Shown in pieces: positions 24,420-31,782 of a DNA stretch of 64,000 nt. The stretch covers positions 1,178,001-1,242,000 of the forward strand of contig OY829843.1 of the NCBI GenBank assembly GCA_963691885.1, read 5' to 3'. The translations under genes were made by a program, and so were the position numbers. Under the pieces are notes generated by a model, which saw nothing but the letters and a program-made list of their open reading frames with translations, was not told where the DNA came from and ran no database searches. Position 1 is the first letter of the stretch, and each line of letters begins with the position of its first letter. This stretch comes from G963691885 sp963691885 (lineage in GTDB: Bacteria > Pseudomonadota > Alphaproteobacteria > UBA8366 > Aestuariispiraceae).

Positions 24420-25528
24420 TGCTAAAGGCCACAAACACCGTTCTGTCAGCAGCTTTCACAGGCTTACTGTTTATTGCCTGCCCCGTACAATCTGCGAGCG
24501 CAGAAACACCCCAAAAAGACCTCGCAGGTCAGGTCATCGAGAATGTACTGAACACCGTCATTCTGCCCAACCACGCGGCATTCGCGGAGGTTGCTGCATC
24601 ACAAGCAGATAGATGGACGGCGTTCTGTTCCAAACCCACCACTGACGGGCTGGATCGCTTACAAACGGCCTATCAAGAAACCGTCCGGGACTTTTCCCGG
24701 ATTGAACTCTATCGGTTTGGGCCGGCCCGCAGTGATAATCTGTTTCAGCGTCTGTTTTACTGGCCGGATCGAAAGGGGCGCGGCCTGAAACAGGTGCAAC
24801 GCGTCTTGAGCGGCAAGGACCAAACGGCTGCAACAGGCGATGCGTTGCGCGGCAAGAGCGTGGCTGTTCAGGGCCTGCCGGCACTGGAATTTATCCTGTA
24901 CGGCAGCGGCGCTGAAACCTTGATGGACACGGGCAGTTTCCGCTGCACTTATGGCACGGCGCTCGCAGCGACAATTGCCAAGAATGCGGCAATCCTGTCG
25001 GACCGCTGGGCCAGCCCCACTGGATATGCCCAATTGATGATGTCATCCGGCCCGGAAAACACATTATACCGGGATCAGGGGGAGGTGTTTCAGGAGTTTC
25101 TTCGTGCCGCCCGGGAACAATTACAGGTCATCGACCAACTGAAACTGGGATCCGTGTTGGGTGCGAGTTTGGAAAAATCCAGACCGAAACGGGCACCCTT
25201 CTGGCGCTCTGACCTTACGATACTCAATATTCGGGAAAACCTGGCAGCGGTTGATCAACTGGTCTCGGCTGTTGTTTCCGATCTACTCTCGGATAAAGAC
25301 GGTTGGCAGATGGACAGTTTCGCTTTTCAGTTTCGGGAAATCCGAAAGGTCCTGGACAATGTGGAAGCCTCTGGAACACCCTGGGTCGAAGCGGTGGGCG
25401 ATCCGGAGATCTATGAAAAACTCACCTATGGCAGGCTTCCTGTGCAGGGCGCAGAAACACTGGTGGGCGACAGTTTCGCATCTTCTCTTGGACTGTCGCT
25501 GGGGTTCAATTCGCTCGATGGTGATTAA
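24419..25528 (+). CDS. Second imelysin-family protein
   Basis: A 369-residue imelysin-family protein with signal peptide (LSAAFTGLLFIACPVQSASA). It retains the arrangement PALEFILYGSG, equivalent to the GxHxxE region but with Leu-Pro-Ala in place of the Gly-x-His start, so a typical metal ligand is missing. FRCTYGTALAATIAKN and the later YGRLPVQGAETLVGDSF fit the family. The ATG overlaps the stop of the di-haem gene, and its 3' end overlaps the DUF1513 gene by 11 bases, so the four are coupled. It may pair with the first imelysin as a non-identical partner. Confidence 0.85.
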   Translation: MLKATNTVLSAAFTGLLFIACPVQSASAETPQKDLAGQVIENVLNTVILPNHAAFAEVAASQADRWTAFCSKPTTDGLDRLQTAYQETVRDFSRIELYRFGPARSDNLFQRLFYWPDRKGRGLKQVQRVLSGKDQTAATGDALRGKSVAVQGLPALEFILYGSGAETLMDTGSFRCTYGTALAATIAKNAAILSDRWASPTGYAQLMMSSGPENTLYRDQGEVFQEFLRAAREQLQVIDQLKLGSVLGASLEKSRPKRAPFWRSDLTILNIRENLAAVDQLVSAVVSDLLSDKDGWQMDSFAFQFREIRKVLDNVEASGTPWVEAVGDPEIYEKLTYGRLPVQGAETLVGDSFASSLGLSLGFNSLDGD

Positions 25529-26603
25529 ACGTAGAAAACTGTTACGGACATCCGCCGGGATGTTTGCCTGCCTGTTGGGGCAGCGGGGAATGGCACTGGC
25601 CGGACCCATCGTCAAATACGTTTCCGCAGCACAGAAACCCGGCGGCGGCTTTCTGGCAATCGGCCTCGACCACAATGGTGAAGAACTATGGTCCCACCCG
25701 TTGCCAGAGCGTGGTCACGACAGCGCTGTTCAACACAATGGCGACCACATTACCTTCTTCGAACGCCGACCGGGTGAGCAGGCCCTCGTCCTGAACAGCA
25801 ATTCTGGAAAGGCCGTTGCAACTATCGCCGGTCCGAAAAACCGCCGCTTCGCCGGGCATGGCTTCTATTCAGCGGATGGCACTCTGTTATACGTCGTCGA
25901 AAACGATTTTGAAGAAGAACGTGGCGTGCTGGGGATCTATGATGTCACAAGAGCCTACGAGAGGCTTGGAGAACTGGAGTCCGGCGGCATCGGTCCCCAT
26001 GAAGCAATTCTCTTGAGCGGGGGATCCATCGCAGCAATCGCGAATGGCGGCATCGCCACCCACCCAGACTTCCCCCGTGAAAAACTGAACCTCCCGACGA
26101 TGCAGTCCAACATCACCCTGATCAATGTCAGAAGTGGCGAACTGCTGAACCGCTTCGAACTGAGTGATCGCTATCAGAAACTCTCGATCCGGCATCTCGC
26201 CGAAACGCGGCAGGGCGAGATCTGGTTTGGCGCCCAGTATGAGGGCGATCCTATGCGCCAGGTGCCTCTCGCCGGCTCTCTCAAAATGAATGGCAGGCTG
26301 GTTTTATTCGAAGATGAGCTGGCGGCCTTCACCCAATATAAACACTATGTCGGCTCCGTCGCCGCCAGCACGGATGGCCGCCACGTCGCGCTAACCTCAC
26401 CACGGGGTGGTGTGGCCACAATATGGGACGCAGAAACGCGAACCGTCCTTGCTGAGGTACGTTCCCCGGACATCTGCGGGGTTCTGCCCTCTCACGATGG
26501 GACATTCCTTTTTACCAATGGGCAGGGTGAAATCCTGGGCGAAGGCGGCCAGGCAGTCGCCCGCCACACCGTGGCCTGGGACAATCACGCACGCCGGATT
26601 TAG
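25518..26603 (+). CDS. DUF1513 protein, probable beta-propeller
   Basis: A 361-residue exported protein. The ATG at 25518 overlaps the previous gene; the N-terminus has twin basic residues (IKRRKLLRTSAGMFACLLG) and may be a Tat signal, although the usual second Arg context is only approximate. The body has repeated strands (GFLAIGLDHNGEELW, VASTDGRHVALTSPRGG, ATIWDAETRTVLAEV) typical of the DUF1513 propeller. The family accompanies imelysin clusters. The likely role is as a periplasmic partner in iron uptake; no enzyme activity is known to me. Confidence 0.85.
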   Translation: MVIKRRKLLRTSAGMFACLLGQRGMALAGPIVKYVSAAQKPGGGFLAIGLDHNGEELWSHPLPERGHDSAVQHNGDHITFFERRPGEQALVLNSNSGKAVATIAGPKNRRFAGHGFYSADGTLLYVVENDFEEERGVLGIYDVTRAYERLGELESGGIGPHEAILLSGGSIAAIANGGIATHPDFPREKLNLPTMQSNITLINVRSGELLNRFELSDRYQKLSIRHLAETRQGEIWFGAQYEGDPMRQVPLAGSLKMNGRLVLFEDELAAFTQYKHYVGSVAASTDGRHVALTSPRGGVATIWDAETRTVLAEVRSPDICGVLPSHDGTFLFTNGQGEILGEGGQAVARHTVAWDNHARRI

Positions 26604-26685
26604 GGGCTGCTCAGTGTTTCATGGGTCGAAAGAGCGTCATGGGGCCGGTTAAACTTTACAGACACCCGGCTAGTAACCTAAATCA

Positions 26686-26717
26686 ACGCCGATATTGAAG
26701 GAACGGCGCGTTTTTTA
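26686..26717 (+). terminator. Terminator after the imelysin operon
   Basis: CGCCG and CGGCG arms with a 12-base loop are followed by CGTTTTTT (to 26715). It closes the imelysin operon and separates it from the iron ABC permease gene 53 bases further on. Confidence 0.65.
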
Positions 26718-26770
26718 TTCAGACCCGTGTTCCCGTTCAGTGCATAGCGTGAAAGAAGTGATCAAAAGGC

Positions 26771-28462
26771 ATGGTCGACACCCAGCCCGATATGTTGAAG
26801 CCAAACCCCCTCGGCAACCGCGTAACCCTGCGCAAACCATCGCGATTTGAGGTTCTGGCGCTGCTGATCGCTGCGGCCCTGGCCATCCCGATCTTCGGTG
26901 TCACCTTCAGCATCTTTCAAACCGGTGAAGGCAATTGGCCGCATCTGGTTGATACGGTCTTGCCACGATACATCCAAAACAGCCTGGTTCTGGCGACAGG
27001 GGTGGGAGTTTTGGTCACAATCATCGGTGTTGGGACGGCCTGGTTTGTAACCATGTGCCGGTTTCCGGGGCGACAGGTTCTTGAGTGGGCCCTGATTCTG
27101 CCTCTGGCTGTTCCAGCCTATGTGATCGCCTATGCCTATACGGATTTCCTGCAGGGTTCCGGCCCGGTTCAGGTGATGATCCGGGACCTGACCGGATTGC
27201 GGTTCGGTCAATACTGGTTCCCGAATGTGCGTTCCATGGAAGGGGCGATCGTCCTTTTTGCCCTCGTGCTCTATCCCTATGTCTATCTGCTGACCCGCGC
27301 GGCCTTCCTCGCCCAGTCGATTTCGGTTCTGGAAGTTTCCCGGACGCTGGGACGCGGCCCTTGGCAGACATTCATCTCCGTTGCGGTGCCTTTGGCCCGG
27401 CCCTCTATCATTGCAGGGGCAGCACTTGCCCTTATGGAGACACTGGCAGATTTCGGAACGGTCTTTCACTTTGGCATCCAGACCTTCACAACCGGAATCT
27501 ACCGCACATGGGCTTCTATGGGGGATCGCGTGGCGGCCGGGCAATTGTCGAGCATTCTGTTGATCTTTGTCTTTGTGCTCTTGCTGACGGAGCGATGGAA
27601 CCGGCGCAAGGCCCGGTTCCACGAAACGACGGGCCGCTATCAGGAAATCACGGGCTATGTGTTAAAAGGCTGGCGCGGTATCACGGCAACCCTGTTTTGC
27701 GCGATACCTGTCACGTTGGGCTTTATCGCACCCGTTCTGATCCTGCTTTACATGCATATTACCGACGGACATGACCTGCTGACGGACCGTTACATTTCCA
27801 TGATCCAGAACAGCGTTACGGTGGCGGGAATGACCGCGATACTGGCTGTGCTCGTTGCCCTCTTCCTGTCCTTCACCGCGCGCGTCGAACGGTCTCGACT
27901 GTCAAAGGCCGTCAACACCGTGGCTGGCATGGGATACGCCATTCCAGGCACAATGATCGCGGTCGGCATTCTTTATCCCCTGGCCTTCGTCGACACGGTC
28001 ATCAACCAGGTTTCCGACACTTTCTTCGGTGTCACCTTCGGTCTTGTCCTGTCTGGCAGTCTCGCAGCCCTTATCTTCGGGTATCTGGTCCGGTTTATGG
28101 CCGTATCTCTGAACACGGTGGATGCCAGTTTCGCAAAGGTCACCCCAAACATGGAGGCCGCGTCACGTTCCCTGGGCCGCAGCAAACTGGCAACAGCCAC
28201 AAAGGTGCACCTGCCGATCATGTCTGGTGGCCTGATGACCGCCGCGCTGATTGTCTTTGTGGATGTGATGAAAGAACTGCCGGCGACCCTGATCATGCGG
28301 CCGTTCAATTTCGATACCCTGGCGGTGCAGGCCTATAATCTGGCAAAGGATGAAAGACTGACCCAGGCTGCAACCCCGTCCCTGGTGATTGTGGCAGTCG
28401 GCATCTTGCCGTTGATCCTTGTCAGCCGGGCAATCATGAAATCCAGACCGGGCAGTCGCTAG
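26771..28462 (+). CDS. fbpB: Iron(III) ABC transporter permease, FbpB type
   Basis: A 563-residue double permease with about 12 membrane segments and two EAA-type loops (VLEVSRTLGRGPWQTFISVA, and MEAASRSLGRSKLATATKVH later), the layout of FbpB/AfuB/SfuB fused permeases. It carries Fe3+ from the periplasmic binding protein across the inner membrane. The binding protein gene is convergent just downstream, with a shared terminator, instead of being in one operon. No FbpC ATPase gene is in the window, so an ATPase must come from elsewhere. It starts at ATG 26771 after AAAAGGC. Confidence 0.92.
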   Translation: MVDTQPDMLKPNPLGNRVTLRKPSRFEVLALLIAAALAIPIFGVTFSIFQTGEGNWPHLVDTVLPRYIQNSLVLATGVGVLVTIIGVGTAWFVTMCRFPGRQVLEWALILPLAVPAYVIAYAYTDFLQGSGPVQVMIRDLTGLRFGQYWFPNVRSMEGAIVLFALVLYPYVYLLTRAAFLAQSISVLEVSRTLGRGPWQTFISVAVPLARPSIIAGAALALMETLADFGTVFHFGIQTFTTGIYRTWASMGDRVAAGQLSSILLIFVFVLLLTERWNRRKARFHETTGRYQEITGYVLKGWRGITATLFCAIPVTLGFIAPVLILLYMHITDGHDLLTDRYISMIQNSVTVAGMTAILAVLVALFLSFTARVERSRLSKAVNTVAGMGYAIPGTMIAVGILYPLAFVDTVINQVSDTFFGVTFGLVLSGSLAALIFGYLVRFMAVSLNTVDASFAKVTPNMEAASRSLGRSKLATATKVHLPIMSGGLMTAALIVFVDVMKELPATLIMRPFNFDTLAVQAYNLAKDERLTQAATPSLVIVAVGILPLILVSRAIMKSRPGSR

Positions 28463-28474
28463 ACCCACTTAAGC

Positions 28475-28517
28475 AAAAAAATGACCCGGGAGGATCGCTC
28501 TTCCCGGGTCAAGTTTT
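28475..28517. terminator. Bidirectional terminator between fbpB and fbpA
   Basis: Perfect 10-bp arms TGACCCGGGA (28482-28491) and TCCCGGGTCA (28502-28511) with a 10-base loop lie between an A run (28475-28481) and AGTTTT. It serves both convergent genes. Confidence 0.85.
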
Positions 28518-28531
28518 GGGCTTTTGATCGA

Positions 28532-29557
28532 TTACTTATAGCCGACGCTGTCGTAAATTTTCTGCGCGGCAGGCTGGTTTTCACCAAGAACCGAAAGGTT
28601 CATCGTGTCAGAACGGAAGATGCCAAGCTTGGCGACGCTCTCAGACAGGCCAACACCCATGACAGCTGGATACTCGTCATTCCCGGCAGAGAAATACTGC
28701 TGGGCTTCGTCACTGGCGAGATATTCCAGAAACTTGATCGCGTTCTCTTTATTCGGGGCTGTCTTCACAACACCGGCACCAGAAATATTGGCGTGAGCAC
28801 CGAACGTTGCCTGGTTCGGGAAGACCCAGCCAATGCGGCTCATCGCTTCAGCGCTGAGGCCTTTGACGTCTTTGCGAAGCGCCCGGGCAAAGTAATAGGT
28901 ATTGGAAACTGCCACTGCACATTCACCTGAGGCGATGCCGCGCAGCTGATCCGTGTCACCACCGGCCGGATCGCGTGCACGGTTGTTCCACATGCCCTCG
29001 GCCCAGGCCTTTGCACCGTCTTCACCGACCTTCTCGATGATGGAGGACATCAGGGAAAGCATATAAATGTTGCCGGAAGACCGGGTGCAAAGCATACCGT
29101 TCAATTTGGGGTCAGCGAGGGACTGATAGGTCGAAATATCCTGTGGATTGACCTTTTCCTTGTCATAGAAAATCACGCGAACACGCTGTGAGAATCCGTA
29201 CCAATGTCCCGATGGATGACGAAGCCATTCCGGAATACGGTCAGCGAGGGTACCGGATGTTACGGGCTGGAAAATACCGGCCTGATCAGCCCGCCAAAGA
29301 CGCCCTGCGTCTACGGTAAGCAGGATATCAGCAGGGCTATTAGCACCCTCGGCTTTGATGCGTTCGATCAGCTTGTCAGCGCCGTCTTCGATCCGGTTGA
29401 TTTTGATACCGGTCTTTTCTTCAAAGGCGGAATAAAGCCGTTCATCAGTATCGTAGTGGCGAGAAGAATAAAGATTCAGTTCGCCGGCAGCCTGGGCATA
29501 GCTGACACCGGTCAGGGTGACAGCGGCAAAAATGCCCAATACGCGTTTGAGGGTCAT
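28532..29557 (-). CDS. fbpA: Iron(III) ABC transporter substrate-binding protein, FbpA type
   Basis: A 341-residue periplasmic ferric-binding protein. The signal peptide is LKRVLGIFAAVTLTGVSYAQ, and the mature protein opens ELNLYSSRHYDTDERLYSAF, as in FbpA/FutA. The paired iron-ligand tyrosines are in AVSNTYYFARAL near residue 220. The ATG at 29557 has GGAG 8 bases upstream; Met codons at 29563 and 29575 are alternatives. A Fur-type box lies about 80-95 bases upstream (29637-29653). It delivers Fe3+ to FbpB, encoded convergently. Confidence 0.93.
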   Translation of the reverse strand: MTLKRVLGIFAAVTLTGVSYAQAAGELNLYSSRHYDTDERLYSAFEEKTGIKINRIEDGADKLIERIKAEGANSPADILLTVDAGRLWRADQAGIFQPVTSGTLADRIPEWLRHPSGHWYGFSQRVRVIFYDKEKVNPQDISTYQSLADPKLNGMLCTRSSGNIYMLSLMSSIIEKVGEDGAKAWAEGMWNNRARDPAGGDTDQLRGIASGECAVAVSNTYYFARALRKDVKGLSAEAMSRIGWVFPNQATFGAHANISGAGVVKTAPNKENAIKFLEYLASDEAQQYFSAGNDEYPAVMGVGLSESVAKLGIFRSDTMNLSVLGENQPAAQKIYDSVGYK

Positions 29558-29626
29558 GGTCATGCTCCACATCATTTTCTGGATTTAAACAAAGAAATGT
29601 CCAACTAAATAAATTGATAATGCGCA

Positions 29627-29653
29627 TCACTCGCAATTGCAAGTGATTTTCAA
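29627..29653 (-). promoter_or_regulatory. Fur-type operator before fbpA
   Basis: TTGCAAGTGATTTTCAA (29637-29653) matches the site at 18171-18187 in 15 of 17 bases and overlaps a longer dyad, ATCACTCGCAA/TTGCAAGTGAT (29627-29648). It sits 70-96 bases before the fbpA start. Confidence 0.65.
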
Positions 29654-29793
29654 TAGCAAAAAGAAACGGAAGCGGAGAAGCACCTATAACCCAGTGCTAG
29701 TTGCTTTAACACTCTGTTAATCAATATCGCGTGTACTCTGGCGTTGACGTTGTAAATCACGGACAAAAGTGACCATTTGGAACGCGAGGCGAA

Positions 29794-30435
29794 ATGCCGC
29801 CATTTGACGATGACATAGTGTGGTCTGATCCAGTCGATAGCGATATCGAAGCGGCGGCGGCGGCGATCCAATCCGGACGCTGGACCGATATCTTCCCCAG
29901 TTCAATTGACCAAATTGAATGGGTCGATGATGCATGGACGGGTGACCAGGCTGATCACGCGAAGCTTCTCAAATTCTGGAGAGAGGAAAAGTCTGCTTCC
30001 ACATCTGGCGCTTTGACAAGTGACAGGATCGACCCGATCACATTGCGGACAATCCTGCCACATACCATGTTGCTTGATGTTGAGGCCAAAGGCTTTGACG
30101 CCAGATACCGTGTCTACGGCACGGGCATTGCGAATAATGCAGGCAAAGACTGGACCGGCAGCCTGGTCTCTGAAATGAACCGGAGCACCAAGACAGGTCT
30201 GGCCCTGTTTTACAGGGCCTGCTATCGCGCGGTGTTCAGACAGGCGAGACCGCTCTATACACATCACCAATCACCACCCTGGCTGCGAGTGAAAGCGTGG
30301 AAAAGGCTGATCATCCCGGTTCATGACAAGACCGGCCAAACAATCAGCAAGTTCCTCGTCTGCAATGTGCCCGTCGAGGCCCGTAACCTCTCTTCACCGG
30401 AATGGCTCGAGATGCACAAAAGAATGATCCAATGA
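29794..30435 (+). CDS. PAS-domain protein (PAS_5 family)
   Basis: A 213-residue protein whose residues 60-190 fit the PAS_5 domain common in alphaproteobacteria: DRIDPITLRTILPHTMLLDV, then DARYRVYGTGIANNAGKDWT and a late GQTISKFLV strand. There is no output domain, so it may be a small sensor or partner of a kinase. It lies alone between the iron ABC genes and the protease pseudogene, reading toward the latter. Many such PAS_5 proteins have no known role. The start is the ATG at 29794. Confidence 0.75.
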   Translation: MPPFDDDIVWSDPVDSDIEAAAAAIQSGRWTDIFPSSIDQIEWVDDAWTGDQADHAKLLKFWREEKSASTSGALTSDRIDPITLRTILPHTMLLDVEAKGFDARYRVYGTGIANNAGKDWTGSLVSEMNRSTKTGLALFYRACYRAVFRQARPLYTHHQSPPWLRVKAWKRLIIPVHDKTGQTISKFLVCNVPVEARNLSSPEWLEMHKRMIQ

Positions 30436-30437
30436 GA

Positions 30438-31325
30438 TCAGCCAACGGCCTTGCGACGCCGCCGCCATGATGCAAACCCGATGCCCCCAAGCGCGGCGGC
30501 CAAAAGAGGCAAGGCAGCGGGAAGAGGAACGGCTACAACAGGCGAAAAGCTCCGGAGATAGGGACTGCCTCGAAGCGTCGCGATCTCGTCTTGAGACAGG
30601 AACCCCACTTTGGTGGAAGGATCACCCGGTGTACCCACAACATCATCAACCGTGGCCCCCTGGTGACGCGCAAGGATCGTTGAGAACATTAAATGTGAGC
30701 CAAAGATGGTCGACTGATCAAAGAGCGGCGAATCTGGATGAACAAGTCCCAACACATGCCCCAGCTCGTGTGCAATCACTGTCGATGCATTCAATTCGAG
30801 CGTGTCACTTGAAATCACGACATTGTTCAAAAAACCGTCTGAACGGGGTATGCCCGGAAAGCCCGCAGATAAGTCCAATGGAAAGTTGAACAAATCATAG
30901 TCGGCCACGCCAAGAGCAGAGACGCGGTTTCTACCAGTACCGCTGGACAGATCATCTACAAACTACAGGTCGACGACATCACTTTGATCCGTTCCACCCG
31001 GCGCATCGTCAAACCAGCTGCTTTTCTCTGTTACAGAACCGCCAAAAAAGGACGCGTTTATACGTCCCAGTTCCTCCAGAGAAACCTGGTAATCCTGAAG
31101 AGAGATATGTGTTTGTACGTCAAGAAATCTGATATCCACACCGGCTTGGGCGAATATAGCGTCTGCCATATCTTCATAAAGCTCGAGATCAGAATTGGCG
31201 CAGGTGGTTGCGTCGGCGCAGATCTGGATCGGATTTACAACGAGCTGAAGATCTATTGCAGCCGCTTTCGCGTGTCCCGCAGCAAAACCCAAAAACAGGG
31301 CCACGCCAAAGATCGCCTTAAACAT
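30438..31325 (-). pseudogene. Matrixin-like metalloprotease with VPLPA-CTERM anchor, in-frame amber stop
   Basis: Two open pieces (30963-31325 and 30438-30962) are in the same frame, separated only by a TAG at 30963-30965 (DVVDL-stop-FVDDLSSG). Together they encode about 295 residues: a signal peptide (FGVALFLGFAAGHAKA), a catalytic domain with the zinc motif HELGHVLGLVH, and a C-terminal VPLPA sorting signal (VPLPAALPLLAAALGGIGFA, then WRRRR), of the kind processed by an exosortase. The stop codon would remove the active site. It is either a recent nonsense mutation or, less likely, a read-through site. The coding quality on both sides is otherwise intact. Confidence 0.8.
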
Positions 31326-31623
31326 ACTCCAAGCCCCAAAAAAAATTGACCAATATCTCTAGTCCGCACGGTACATCAGTATGGCGATATTGAGTATATC
31401 AAAGACAGTCAATGGCGAAGTCAGATGTCAACTTCCATTCACAAATTACAACATTGATGCACAAAATGGGGAATGGCAATGGCCGCCGCGTTTTGTGTCC
31501 GATTCCACCAAAGCAGATTGGAGACATTCAACAGGAACGTGACATGCCCATATGGCGGCACGCGCGATCACCTCAAACCAAAACTCTCAGGGACTCTGGA
31601 GCAGTATCAGTCGCGATCGGTTG
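31326..31623. other. Intergenic stretch with no recognised gene
   Basis: These 298 bases lie between the protease pseudogene promoter and the end of the TRAP operon. I see no gene and no clear terminator. The part next to 31326 should hold the protease promoter. Confidence 0.4.
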
Positions 31624-31770
31624 TTAGGCAAAACCGTCGGCGAGCGCGAACATGAACGCGATCAACCCGAGCCCCAAAAGAACGCCGGCAACCGTTGGAA
31701 GGACACCATAGGTGGCGCTGCCCCGAACATTGTGATCTTCCAGATCGTCATGGACTTCAGGTCCGGACAT
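31624..31770 (-). CDS. 48-residue membrane protein in the TRAP operon
   Basis: A short gene 12 bases after the dctQM stop, with a strong AGGAGG ribosome-binding site before the ATG (31768-31770). The product starts MSGPEVHDDLEDHNVRGSAT and has one hydrophobic helix (GVLLGLGLIAFMFALA), so it is a single-pass membrane protein with an acidic cytoplasmic or periplasmic head. The placement suggests an accessory subunit of the TRAP transporter, but I know of no proven role. Confidence 0.65.
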   Translation of the reverse strand: MSGPEVHDDLEDHNVRGSATYGVLPTVAGVLLGLGLIAFMFALADGFA

Positions 31771-31782
31771 AACCTTCCTCCT

